Made by a program: the position numbers and the translations under genes
DNA from: Terriglobia bacterium
Lineage (GTDB): Bacteria > Acidobacteriota > Terriglobia > Terriglobales > Acidobacteriaceae
Direction of reading: 5' to 3'
Assembly (NCBI GenBank): GCA_020073495.1
Contig: JAIQFD010000001.1
Location: forward strand, 496,001-560,000
Length of the DNA: 64,000 bases
The notes under the pieces: model-generated
Databases searched by the model: none
Told to the model about the DNA's origin: nothing
What the model saw: the letters and a program-made list of their open reading frames with translations, nothing else
In this document: one piece after another, positions 20,342 through 28,753 of the stretch
Position numbering within the stretch: position 1 is the stretch's first letter
Layout: each line of letters begins with the position of its first letter

Positions 20342-21849
20342 CACGCTGCTCCTGTCGCCAGCGGGCGGCCGCGCATCTCCCCCAGCAACACCGCCGCTCG
20401 CGCCGCGATTTCGTTCTCGCCGCTGAGCGCCACTTCCTGAAGAAGCTCCGCGGTTTCCGCGTTCGGACGCGAAGCGAAGGCTTCCAGCAGCATCACTCGG
20501 GCCTCCGGGTTCTCTTCCCCGAGCAGTTCGACCCGCAGCCGGGCGGTCTTGCCCACCGCCACCATGCGCCGGCACACTGCCAGCGCCAGCTCCGCCGTTG
20601 CTCCGCCCGCGCCCAGGTCGGCCAGCAACTGCTCCACCAGCCCGCTGCGCTGGAGCTCTTCCGTCATCTGCTCGCTCTCGTAGCGGTCGAGGCTGGCGGC
20701 GAACTCGCGGAACAGCATCTGCTGTGCCTCGTGCCCCAGCCGCGCCAGCGCCCGCACCGACGCCTCCCGCACCCGCCACCGCCGCTCCGTCATGCGCTCC
20801 ACCAGCGCCGGCAGCAGCTCCGGATACGCCGGGTCCGCCGCCGCTCGCACCGCGTGCAGGCGCACGAACTCGTTCTCGTCCGTCAGCAGGTGGCGCAGCG
20901 CCATCGAGGCCCGGAGATCGTGGAAATGTCCCACCACGGGCGCGCTCCGGGCGCGCACGTCCGCCGACTCGTCCCGCACCAGCGCATCCAGGAATTCCGC
21001 GTACAGCTCTCCGGGAAAATCCCGTCGCCCCAGTTTGCGTTCCCGCGATTCCCGCGCGCAGATCTCGCGGACGATGTCCACCACGTAGAAGCGGAACTCG
21101 TCGTCGCGATGGCGCAGGTAGGGGACGAACCTCCGCAGGTGTTTCAGCCCATAGCACACCAGCGCCGACTTCGCCGAGCGCGCGGAGATCCCCGCCTGTT
21201 CTGTCAGCGCCTCGCGCAGTTCCCCGAAAATGGGCGCGATCCCCGCCGCACGCTGGTTCCGCCCCAGCGAGACGATCGCTACCCGCCGCACTTCCCCCGC
21301 CGGGTCTTCCAGCGCTGCTAGCGCGAAGACTTCCGCGAAGTCTGGCGCCAGCCGCCCCAGCGCGTCCACCGCCAGCAGGCGCGGCACGTACAGCAGCCGC
21401 GTCCGCGCCAGCGCGTCTCGCACCCGCCTCCGTTTCCGCTCCGGGAACGGGATGTGCCCCACCGACAGCGCGCTCACCAGCACCGCCGCCGAACGGTTCC
21501 CGTACGCCGCATGCGCCCACCGGTCCACCGCTCCCAGCGCGAAGAAAAGCGCCGTGATGCGGTCCGCCGTGCCTCGCGTCACCCGGGCCAGCAGCAACTC
21601 GCGCACCGCGTCCTCCGCTGCCCGCGACCGCGCCGGCATCAATGCTTCTGCCGCCTCGGTCTGCGTCAGCTCCCAGCGGATGAACTTCTCCACCACCGGC
21701 TGGAAGCGCGCCCGCGCCTCGTCCTTCTTCTTGAAGTAGCGGCCGCGCGCCAGCCGTCGGAACAGCACCGAACACAGGAACACCAGGTTGATCGCCACTA
21801 CTGCCACGACCAGCCACACCACCAGCGCCGCGATGTCCTCCAGCAACAA
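20341..21849 (-). CDS. Membrane-anchored HEAT-repeat protein
   Basis: A 502-residue protein with an N-terminal membrane segment (residues 8-30) and a long alpha-solenoid of HEAT-like repeats (ALEDPAGEVRRVAIVSLGRN, LLTDENEFVRLHAVRAAADP, MTERRWRVREASVRALARLG). It is the first gene of the polysaccharide operon and is coupled to the glycosyltransferase by ATGA. It probably acts as a protein-protein scaffold at the membrane. The start is a TTG with a weak ribosome site, so the exact N-terminus is uncertain. Confidence 0.75.
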   Translation of the reverse strand: MLLEDIAALVVWLVVAVVAINLVFLCSVLFRRLARGRYFKKKDEARARFQPVVEKFIRWELTQTEAAEALMPARSRAAEDAVRELLLARVTRGTADRITALFFALGAVDRWAHAAYGNRSAAVLVSALSVGHIPFPERKRRRVRDALARTRLLYVPRLLAVDALGRLAPDFAEVFALAALEDPAGEVRRVAIVSLGRNQRAAGIAPIFGELREALTEQAGISARSAKSALVCYGLKHLRRFVPYLRHRDDEFRFYVVDIVREICARESRERKLGRRDFPGELYAEFLDALVRDESADVRARSAPVVGHFHDLRASMALRHLLTDENEFVRLHAVRAAADPAYPELLPALVERMTERRWRVREASVRALARLGHEAQQMLFREFAASLDRYESEQMTEELQRSGLVEQLLADLGAGGATAELALAVCRRMVAVGKTARLRVELLGEENPEARVMLLEAFASRPNAETAELLQEVALSGENEIAARAAVLLGEMRGRPLATGAA

Positions 21850-22139
21850 GGGGACGGACCTCGTCTACGGTCTATCCCCCTGCACGACCCTGACCGCCAG
21901 CGCGTCCGTGTTTTCAGTGGATTAGCTGAGAGAAAACTGCAATTCGGTCCGAAACAGGAATCGTAGGGATGAATGGTTCAAAATCGGCACAGATCGGACC
22001 TCCTCCTAGGACAGCGCCCCTGGCGCGGCGGCAAAATCACTGACCGGTGTGACCGTGGTCACTGAAGGAACGCGAGGTTGGGCGTAAGAAGTTCACAACA
22101 CGCGGATCAACCCGGGGGAATGCTCGGAGAGGAGCTGGT
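21850..22139. other. Divergent promoter region
   Basis: A 290-nt gap between the HEAT gene (minus) and the STAS gene (plus). It includes the palindrome at 22049-22062 and a strong GGAGAGGAG ribosome site for the STAS gene. No ORF is convincing. Confidence 0.4.
22049..22062. promoter_or_regulatory. Palindrome GTGACC-GT-GGTCAC, candidate operator
   Basis: A perfect 6-bp inverted repeat with a 2-nt centre, set in a run of TGACC half-sites (22041-22065), about 80 nt upstream of the STAS start. It looks like a regulator-binding site; the regulator is unknown. Confidence 0.35.
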
Positions 22140-22499
22140 ATGGAACTCACACTCCAAATCGGCCGAGCCCACAACGTCATTGTCGTTTCCTGCTGCGGGC
22201 GCATCGTGTTCGGTGAGGAAACGACCGAGCTGTGCAGGTCGGTGCGAAATCTGCTTCCGGAGAATCCTCGCGTCGTCTTGAACCTTCGCGCCGTCCAATA
22301 TGTCGATAGCGGTGGGCTAGGAGCTGTGGTTGGGCTAGTGCTTTCCGCCCGGAGCCTCGGTGGGGACGTTAAGATCTGCGATCCATCGAGCAGGGTTCAC
22401 AACCTGCTCCAGATCACCCGGCTGATGTCCGTCGTCGACGTTCTCGCTACAGAAGAGGAAGCCGTAGCGGGCTTCCGCTGTAGCCCTGTGGCCGCTTGA
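22140..22499 (+). CDS. STAS-domain anti-anti-sigma-like protein
   Basis: A 119-residue single STAS domain. The signature VLNLRAVQYVDSGGLGAVVG places the phosphorylatable serine at residue 57. Such proteins bind anti-sigma kinases of the RsbW/SpoIIAB type in a partner switch. No RsbW-type kinase is adjacent; a Ser/Thr kinase follows 227 nt downstream. GGAGAGGAG precedes the ATG. The target is unknown. Confidence 0.85.
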   Translation: MELTLQIGRAHNVIVVSCCGRIVFGEETTELCRSVRNLLPENPRVVLNLRAVQYVDSGGLGAVVGLVLSARSLGGDVKICDPSSRVHNLLQITRLMSVVDVLATEEEAVAGFRCSPVAA

Positions 22500-22726
22500 G
22501 GCGTGCGCGCTGCGACTGAAACCTCATCGCAGCTCGTTGCCGACCACAGACTTCTCCGATTCTGGCCTCCTCGGCGATCCCGGCGATCCCCCGATCCCGA
22601 CGATCCCCCGATCTGAGCCCCAATCACGCCTCCCCGTGACTCCAGTCACAGCGCCGCCACCTCTGCGGGTGTATCCATCGGGTACAAGGCCGCACCTCGG
22701 GATCACCCAAGCACAGAGGAGATCCA
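22500..22726 (+). other. Gap with CGGCGATC-type words
   Basis: A 227-nt gap. Between 22569 and 22618 the word CGATCCC recurs in several variants. The end holds the GAGGAG ribosome site of the kinase gene. No ORF is convincing. Confidence 0.4.
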
Positions 22727-25057
22727 TTGCAGGCCACGCTCTCTCATTACCGCATCCTGGAAGAGATCGGCGCTGGCGGGATGGGTGTGGTCTACCGCGC
22801 TCACGACGACCGCCTCGACCGCGATGTCGCGCTCAAGGTCCTTCCCCCTGGCACCTTGTCCGACGAAGCCGCCCGCAGGCGCTTCCATAAAGAAGCGCTA
22901 ACCCTTTCCAGGCTCAGCCACCCCAACATCGCCACTGTCTTCGACTTCGACACCCAGGAGGGAACGGATTTCCTGGTCACCGAGTTCATCCCCGGCCTGA
23001 CGCTCGACAGCATGCTCGCCGCGGGCCCGCTGGCGGAGAAGGAGATCGTGCGCCTGGGGAGTCAGTTGGCGGAGGGGCTCGAGGCTGCGCACCAGCACGG
23101 CGTCATCCACCGCGACCTCAAGCCGGGGAATGTGCGGATCACCGCCGACGCGCGCGTGAAGATCCTCGACTTCGGCCTGGCCAGGATCGTGCACGGCGAG
23201 GCCGGGCCCGCTGCCGTCACCGAGAGTCTCACCGAGACCGGATTGGTCGCCGGCACCCTGCCCTACATGGCGCCGGAGCAACTGCTGGGCAGCTCGTTGG
23301 ACCCGCGCACCGACATCTGGGCCGCCGGCTGCGTCCTCTACGAGATGGCCTCCGGCCGCCGCCCCTTCCTGGGCTCCGGGACGGCTCTCACGGACGCCAT
23401 CCTGCACCAAGCGCCGGCGCCGCCTTTGAAACTCAATCCCTTGCTGCCGTGGGCGTTGGAAGCGGTCATCCTGAAGTGTCTCGAGAAGGATCCCGAGAAC
23501 CGCTATCAGTCGGCGCGCGAGCTCGCCGTGGACCTCCGCCGCCTGACCTCCGCCTCCGCCACGGTCCGTGCGGCGCAACCAACGCGGCTGCGCAGACGTA
23601 CTGTCGTGATCGCCGTCGCCCTGCCGGTGTTGCTCGCCCTCGCCGTGATTGCGGCATTGCGCTTCGGACGCGGCCGCAATGCTTCATCGCCCCCGCCCAC
23701 CGCGCCCTCCATCGCGGTGCTTCCCTTCGTGGACATGAGTCCGCAGAAAGACCAGGAGTACTTTGCCGATGGCCTGGCCGAAGAACTGCTCAACAGCTTG
23801 GCCAGGACCCCGGGTGTGCGGGTCGTGGCTCGCACCTCCTCGTTCCAGTTCAAGGGGAAGAACGCGAAGCTGGCGGACATCGGACGCGAGTTGAACGTGG
23901 CTACGATCCTGGAGGGGAGCGTCCGCAAACAAGCCAACCGCGTCCGCATCACGGCACAATTGATCAACGCCTCCGACGGCTTCCACCTCTGGTCGGAGAC
24001 CTACGATCGCGAACTGAACGACATCTTCATCGTGCAGGAGGACATTGCGCAATCGGTGGCTGCATCGCTGAAAGTGACGCTGCTGGGAGGAAAAACACCT
24101 TTCTCGCGCGGGACGAACGAAGAGGCCTACAACGCCTACCTGCAGGGGCGGTACTTCTACCAGCGGAGCAGCAAGGAGAACTTGGAAAAGGCCATCGGCT
24201 ACTACGAGCGCGCCATCAAGCTGGATCCGAAGTATGCCCTTGCATTTGTGGGTCTGGCTGAGGCGCACGGCCGTCAAGCGGATTGGGGTTACCTGCCTGT
24301 AGTGGAGAGCTACCAGAAGGCACGGGAAGCGGCACGTCGGGCGCTGGAGTTGAATCCGAATCTCGCAGAGGCCCACGCGGCCATGGGGTTGATCAAGACG
24401 ATCCACGACTGGGATTGGGTGGCAGCGGATGCGTCCTATCAGCGGGCGCTGGCCCTGGAGCCGGGAAATGCCACGGTTGCCTTTGGGGCTGCAGTGCTGG
24501 CACTCGCCCTGGGCCGCGTTGAGGAAGCTACGGCGCTGGACCGCAAGGCAGTAGAGCTGGATCCACTCAACACCCAGACTCACGTCAATCTCGGGGTTGC
24601 TACCTACTACGCGGGTCGCCAGGAGGAGGCCGTAGCGGCCCTCAGGAAGGCGCTGGAGCTCGACCCGGAGCGCCCGTATGCACACGCCGTGCTCGGCCAG
24701 GTCTATCTGGCGCAGTCACATCCTCAGGAGGCTCTGGCCGAGATGGAGCGGGAGCCGGACCTTAACTGGCGCCTGTACGGGCTAGCGCTGGCGAATCACG
24801 CTCTGGGCCGCGCGAGGGAGTCGGATGCCGCCTTGGCGGAGTTGACCGCCAAGTACGACACGACCAATGCCTTCCAGGTCGCCGAGGTGTATGCCTTCCG
24901 CGGCGAGGTTGACCGGGCGTTCGAGTGGCTGGAGCGGGCCTATGCCCAACGCGACGGCGGGCTCACTTGGATCAAAGGCGATCCTTTACTCAAGAGTCTT
25001 CAGCGCGACCCGCGCTACGCGGCGTTCCTCAAGAAGATGCGTCTGCCGGCAAACTGA
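22727..25057 (+). CDS. Ser/Thr protein kinase with TolB-like and TPR domains
   Basis: A 776-residue receptor-like kinase. Residues 8-270 are a Hanks-type kinase with all key residues: IGAGGMGVVYRA, Lys37 in VALKVL, HRDLKPGN (Asp130), DFG at 148-150 and MAPEQ. One membrane segment lies near 291-312. Residues about 325-450 form a TolB-like/FlgO-like domain (IAVLPFVDMSPQKDQEYFAD, RVVARTSSFQFKG, LEGSVRKQANRVRITAQL) common in adenylate-cyclase-type and kinase sensors. The rest is TPR repeats. The start is TTG with GAGGAG upstream. Signal and substrates unknown. Confidence 0.92.
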   Translation: MQATLSHYRILEEIGAGGMGVVYRAHDDRLDRDVALKVLPPGTLSDEAARRRFHKEALTLSRLSHPNIATVFDFDTQEGTDFLVTEFIPGLTLDSMLAAGPLAEKEIVRLGSQLAEGLEAAHQHGVIHRDLKPGNVRITADARVKILDFGLARIVHGEAGPAAVTESLTETGLVAGTLPYMAPEQLLGSSLDPRTDIWAAGCVLYEMASGRRPFLGSGTALTDAILHQAPAPPLKLNPLLPWALEAVILKCLEKDPENRYQSARELAVDLRRLTSASATVRAAQPTRLRRRTVVIAVALPVLLALAVIAALRFGRGRNASSPPPTAPSIAVLPFVDMSPQKDQEYFADGLAEELLNSLARTPGVRVVARTSSFQFKGKNAKLADIGRELNVATILEGSVRKQANRVRITAQLINASDGFHLWSETYDRELNDIFIVQEDIAQSVAASLKVTLLGGKTPFSRGTNEEAYNAYLQGRYFYQRSSKENLEKAIGYYERAIKLDPKYALAFVGLAEAHGRQADWGYLPVVESYQKAREAARRALELNPNLAEAHAAMGLIKTIHDWDWVAADASYQRALALEPGNATVAFGAAVLALALGRVEEATALDRKAVELDPLNTQTHVNLGVATYYAGRQEEAVAALRKALELDPERPYAHAVLGQVYLAQSHPQEALAEMEREPDLNWRLYGLALANHALGRARESDAALAELTAKYDTTNAFQVAEVYAFRGEVDRAFEWLERAYAQRDGGLTWIKGDPLLKSLQRDPRYAAFLKKMRLPAN

Positions 25058-25066
25058 CATCCATTC

Positions 25067-25195
25067 CGGCGATCCCGGCGATTTCTTCGTGCCCTTCGTG
25101 CTTGCCTTTGTGCCCTTCGTGGTGAGCTTTTGAATTCCGGCGATTATGGCAATTCCGGCGATTCCGGCGATCCCACGCTCTCCCGCTCCCCCGCT
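25067..25195. repeat. Stuttering words CGGCGATC, CCTTCGTG and CTCCCGCTC
   Basis: Several period-8 to period-10 words follow each other: ATTCCGGCGATCCCGGCGAT, then GTGCCCTTCGTG variants, then ATTCCGGCGAT variants, then CTCCCGCTCCCCCGCTCTCC. The last ones are inside the cmk reading frame. Confidence 0.7.
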
Positions 25196-25866
25196 CTCCC
25201 GATCTTCTTCCGGATGATCTCTTCCGCCCGCGCCACCACTTCCTCGATCCTCATGTCGGTCGAATCGATCACCACTGCATCCGCCGCCGGCGCCAGCGGC
25301 GACGCCGCCCGCGTCCGGTCCCGCCGGTCGCGCTCGCGCAACTCCTTCAGCACCGACTCCGGCTGCTTCTCTCCCACCCCGACCGGGTCCTGCTTGAATC
25401 GCCGGTCGCCCCGCACCTCCGGCGCCGCGTCCAGGAAGATCTTCACCTCCGCGTCGGGAAACACCTTGGTCCCGATGTCGCGGCCTTCCATCACGATCCC
25501 GCCTTGCGTTCCCATCTTCTGCTGCCGTGCCACCATCCACTCCCGCACCTGGGGATGCACGCTCACCTTCGATGCCGCCTCGGTCACGTCCTGCTCCCGC
25601 ACCCGGGATGAGACGTCCTCACCATCCAGCAGCACGCGGTTGCCGTCTCGCATCGGCTCCAGGTCGATGTGCGAGTTGTGCGCCAGCTCCACCAGCGCCG
25701 CCTCGTCGTTGACCGACACATCCGACCGGATCGCCTTCAGCCCCAGCGCCCGGTACATGGCTCCGCTCTCGATGTTGACGTAACCCAGCTTGCGGGCCAG
25801 GCGCGACGCCAGCGTGCTCTTGCCCGATCCCGCCGGGCCATCGATGGCTATCACGATCTTCTTCAT
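25144..25866 (-). CDS. cmk: Cytidylate kinase
   Basis: Phosphorylates CMP/dCMP with ATP. The 240-residue protein has the P-loop IAIDGPAGSGKSTLA at residues 5-19, the substrate segment YVNIESGAMYRALGL and the lid-region GIVMEGRDIGTKVFP. The ATG at 25866 overlaps the stop of the upstream gene (ATGA). The last 20 or so residues (RAGERESVGSPESPELP) are translated repeat DNA and lie beyond the usual C-terminus (family about 220-230 residues). Confidence 0.95.
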   Translation of the reverse strand: MKKIVIAIDGPAGSGKSTLASRLARKLGYVNIESGAMYRALGLKAIRSDVSVNDEAALVELAHNSHIDLEPMRDGNRVLLDGEDVSSRVREQDVTEAASKVSVHPQVREWMVARQQKMGTQGGIVMEGRDIGTKVFPDAEVKIFLDAAPEVRGDRRFKQDPVGVGEKQPESVLKELRERDRRDRTRAASPLAPAADAVVIDSTDMRIEEVVARAEEIIRKKIGRAGERESVGSPESPELP

Positions 25867-26750
25867 GCTTTCTTGATCTGCGGACGCCGCGCGATCGGCT
25901 GCCGCCGGCTGGCTGCCGCCTTGGGCGGCGTGACCTGCACCATGGACCGCGCTCCCACCTGCACGAAACTCAGCTCGCGCGCTCCCAGCAACGCGTTCAG
26001 CGCCTCTCGCACCTTCGACCGCGGCACCAGGTTCCCGAAGAATTCCTCGACTTCTTTCTGCTCCGCCGCGATCACCGCGTCCAGGTACTTCGACACCAGC
26101 GCTGACATCGCTTCCCCCACCGACAGGTGCACGCCCTCGTTCACTGCCTCCGGCGCCCATCGATACAGCACGTCCCACGACGCGCCCTCCTCCGGGCAGT
26201 AGTCCACGCGGATGATCTTCAGCCGCGACCACAGCTCGTCCAGCGCTCGCTCCATGGCCGCGTCCGACAGCGCACCTCCCAGCCGGTCCCGCAGCCGCGA
26301 CTTCGCGATCGGTCCCTCCCGCTGGATCATCGCGAACGCGTCCCCCGCCAGCGGCGACAGCTTCGGGTCCTTCTTCTCTCCCTTGGGATTGCGATCGCCG
26401 GCCAGCCCATAAAAATAAGGAAACACCGAACCCGCGACCAGAAAATTGGTCTCCGGAAAAAGATTGGCTTCGAACGCGGATTTGTCGCGCAGCAGGCGCA
26501 CCATCAGTTCGGTCGCCGCCTGCGATTGCGGATGCCGGAACGCGTGCTGTCCCAGCGGCAGGTTTTCGTCCGACCCCAGGTACGCCCCGAAAAACGTCGG
26601 CGCCAGCACCGCCGGACGCACCGGGTACATGGTCGCGAACCCCACGCTTTCGAGAAAGCTCCGCGCCTCCTCCATCGTGCGCACCGCGCGCTCCGGCGAA
26701 TCCACCCGCCACCGTTCCCGCCTCCGCTCTTGCAGTTCCTGTTGCGTCAT
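25863..26750 (-). CDS. Winged-helix protein, possibly AlkZ/YcaQ-related
   Basis: A 295-residue soluble protein. The central part (GPIAKSRLRDRLGGALSDAA, MERALDELWSRLKIIRVDYC) reads as winged-helix repeats of the type seen in AlkZ/YcaQ DNA-crosslink glycosylases, but I do not see that family's catalytic QxQ motif. The function is therefore unassigned; DNA binding is plausible. It lies between mutL (1-nt overlap) and cmk (ATGA overlap), so it is co-translated with both. Confidence 0.5.
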   Translation of the reverse strand: MTQQELQERRRERWRVDSPERAVRTMEEARSFLESVGFATMYPVRPAVLAPTFFGAYLGSDENLPLGQHAFRHPQSQAATELMVRLLRDKSAFEANLFPETNFLVAGSVFPYFYGLAGDRNPKGEKKDPKLSPLAGDAFAMIQREGPIAKSRLRDRLGGALSDAAMERALDELWSRLKIIRVDYCPEEGASWDVLYRWAPEAVNEGVHLSVGEAMSALVSKYLDAVIAAEQKEVEEFFGNLVPRSKVREALNALLGARELSFVQVGARSMVQVTPPKAAASRRQPIARRPQIKKA

Positions 26751-28753
26751 CAGATCCGTTTGAATGCCTTCTGGATATCCTTAAGACTATATCGCAGCAC
26801 CACCGGCCTCCCGTGCGGGCACGACATCGGCGCCTCGCATTTCGCCAGTTCTTTGATCAGCCACTCCATTTTTTCTGGCGTCAGCGGCATATTCACCTTG
26901 ATCGCCGCATGGCACGAGATCGAGGCTGCGATCTTGGCGCGCACTTTCTCGAGGTTTGTGGCCTGCTGCTCGCGCTCCACCTGGTCCAGCAGCTCGTGCA
27001 GCATGTGCTCGACGTCGGAGGCCTCGACGCCCGCGGGCGAAGTCTTCACCGCCACCGTGCGCGACCCGAATGGCTCGGCGTCGAAGCCGTTGTGGCGCAG
27101 CTCGTCGGCGATCTCCGCGAACACCGCCTGCTGCCCCGGCGCCAGCTCGATGATCAGCGGCATCAGCAGGCGCTGCGTCTCCACTTTCTCCGCCGCGCGC
27201 TGCCGCAGGATCTTCTCGAACAGAACGCGCTCGTGCGCCACGTGCTGATCGATGATCCACAGCCCCGCCTCGTTCACCGCCAGGATGAAACTGTCGCGCA
27301 ACTGTCCCAACGGCTTCAGCGACGACAGCGGCGGCACGTCACCCTCCGAGACGTCGGCGATCGCGCCCGCGCATCCGTCATCGTGCCGGATCGAGTATTG
27401 CTGCGGCGGAAGCTGCGCCACCGGTACCGCCGCATTCGCGATGACGTCGATCGGCGTCTCTGCAAATTCCAGACTCTGGTTCCGAGGCGGCATCTGCGGC
27501 GCGTGCAGCGCGAAATCCTGTGTGGGCCCACCGCCCTCGGCTGATTGTGTGGGCCAGCCGCCCCCGGCTGGCCTTGCGCCCGTGCTCAGCGCCGCCCCCG
27601 CCGTCGGCGACGCCTTGATCTCTGCCGTGAACTGCGGCACCGGACGCGCCTTCATCAGCGCCGCCCGCACCGAATCCCGCACAAAATCGTGAACGAACGA
27701 CTGCTGCCGGAACCGCACTTCGACCTTCGACGGATGCACATTCGCGTCGACCTCGCCATAAGGCAGCTCGATGAACAGCAGCACCACGGGAAAGACGGCC
27801 GGCGGGATGATGTTGCGATAAGCCTCGGTCAGCGCATGTTGGATGAGCCGGTCGCGGATCAGCCTCCCGTTCACAAACACGAAGATGGAATTGCGGTTGA
27901 GCTTCTGGATCTCCGGCTTGCTGACGAACCCGTGCACCCGCATCTCCCCCGGCGCCGGCGTTTCGTAATCCTCGCCGCGCCTCCACGGCGGAGGCTGCGG
28001 CAGCCCCACGCGCTCCAGCGGCGCCTGCGCCGCCAGCGGGATCAACTGCTCGAGTGTGTCCTTGCCGAACACCTGGTAGATGCGCTCCGCCGAGGTCTTC
28101 ACCGGCGGCGCGATCAGCATGGCGTTGGTCGCGGAATGCAGCTCGAAGTGCTTGTCGGGATGCGCCAGCGCGTAGTGCGTCACCAGCGCCGCGATGTGCC
28201 CCAGCTCGGTGGACTCGCTCTTGAGGAATTTCTTGCGCGCCGGCGTGTTGAAGAACAGGTCCTTGACCGTGATCGACGTCCCCGCCGGCAGTCCCGCTTC
28301 TTCGATCTTCAGGATGCGCCCGCCCGCGATCTCAACGATGGTCCCCGCCACTTTCGCTGTGTCATCCCGAGTGGCTTTAGCCGCGAGGGACCTGCTGTCG
28401 TCTTCCCGCGCGCACGTCTCCATCCTCAACCGCGATACTGCACCGATCGAGGGCAGCGCCTCCCCCCGGAATCCCAGGGTATGGATGTTCAGCAAGTCCT
28501 CGGCATCCTTGATCTTGGAGGTGGCGTGCCGCTCGAAGGCCAGCATGGCATCGTCGTGCACCATTCCGCTGCCGTCGTCTTGAACCTGGATCAGCTTCTT
28601 GCCGCCCGCCTCCACCTGCACGCGTATGCGATGCGCCCCCGCGTCCAGCGAATTCTCCAGCAGCTCTTTCACTACCGACGCAGGCCGCTCCACCACCTCG
28701 CCGGCGGCGATCTTATTCGCGACATGTTCCGGCAGCACATGGATCCTAGCCAC
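26750..28753 (-). CDS. mutL: DNA mismatch repair protein MutL
   Basis: A 667-residue mismatch-repair ATPase/endonuclease. The GHKL ATPase domain shows IAAGEVVERPASVVKELLEN, DDGSGM, and HATSKI followed by THTLGFRGEAL-like segments. The C-terminal nuclease motif DQHVAHERVLFE and the zinc site CPHGRP are intact, so it should nick DNA itself. The start is GTG. Two stretches look like translated REP elements: about residues 116-134 in the ATPase domain, and GARPAGGGWPTQSAEGGGPT in the linker. The next gene overlaps its stop by one base. Confidence 0.96.
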   Translation of the reverse strand: MARIHVLPEHVANKIAAGEVVERPASVVKELLENSLDAGAHRIRVQVEAGGKKLIQVQDDGSGMVHDDAMLAFERHATSKIKDAEDLLNIHTLGFRGEALPSIGAVSRLRMETCAREDDSRSLAAKATRDDTAKVAGTIVEIAGGRILKIEEAGLPAGTSITVKDLFFNTPARKKFLKSESTELGHIAALVTHYALAHPDKHFELHSATNAMLIAPPVKTSAERIYQVFGKDTLEQLIPLAAQAPLERVGLPQPPPWRRGEDYETPAPGEMRVHGFVSKPEIQKLNRNSIFVFVNGRLIRDRLIQHALTEAYRNIIPPAVFPVVLLFIELPYGEVDANVHPSKVEVRFRQQSFVHDFVRDSVRAALMKARPVPQFTAEIKASPTAGAALSTGARPAGGGWPTQSAEGGGPTQDFALHAPQMPPRNQSLEFAETPIDVIANAAVPVAQLPPQQYSIRHDDGCAGAIADVSEGDVPPLSSLKPLGQLRDSFILAVNEAGLWIIDQHVAHERVLFEKILRQRAAEKVETQRLLMPLIIELAPGQQAVFAEIADELRHNGFDAEPFGSRTVAVKTSPAGVEASDVEHMLHELLDQVEREQQATNLEKVRAKIAASISCHAAIKVNMPLTPEKMEWLIKELAKCEAPMSCPHGRPVVLRYSLKDIQKAFKRI
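27525..27573 (-). repeat. Family-C palindromic repeat inside mutL linker
   Basis: GTGTGGG precedes a perfect palindrome GGCCAGCCG-CCCC-CGGCTGGCC (27552-27573); a partly decayed second unit (TGTGTGGGCCCACCGCCCTC) lies beside it. The reading frame of mutL stays open through both. Confidence 0.7.
28358..28396 (-). repeat. REP element in frame inside the MutL ATPase domain
   Basis: A family-B edge TGTGTCATCCCGAG joins a family-A core GGCTTTAGCCGCGAGGGA. It is translated within MutL as part of DDSRSLAAKATRDDTAK. Confidence 0.65.

Noticed and set aside
18878-21817. A 979-codon frame that would join the glycosyltransferase to upstream sequence
   Set aside because: The upstream 490 codons are an off-frame reading of the HEAT gene. 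The glycosyltransferase starts at 20341 with an ATGA overlap.
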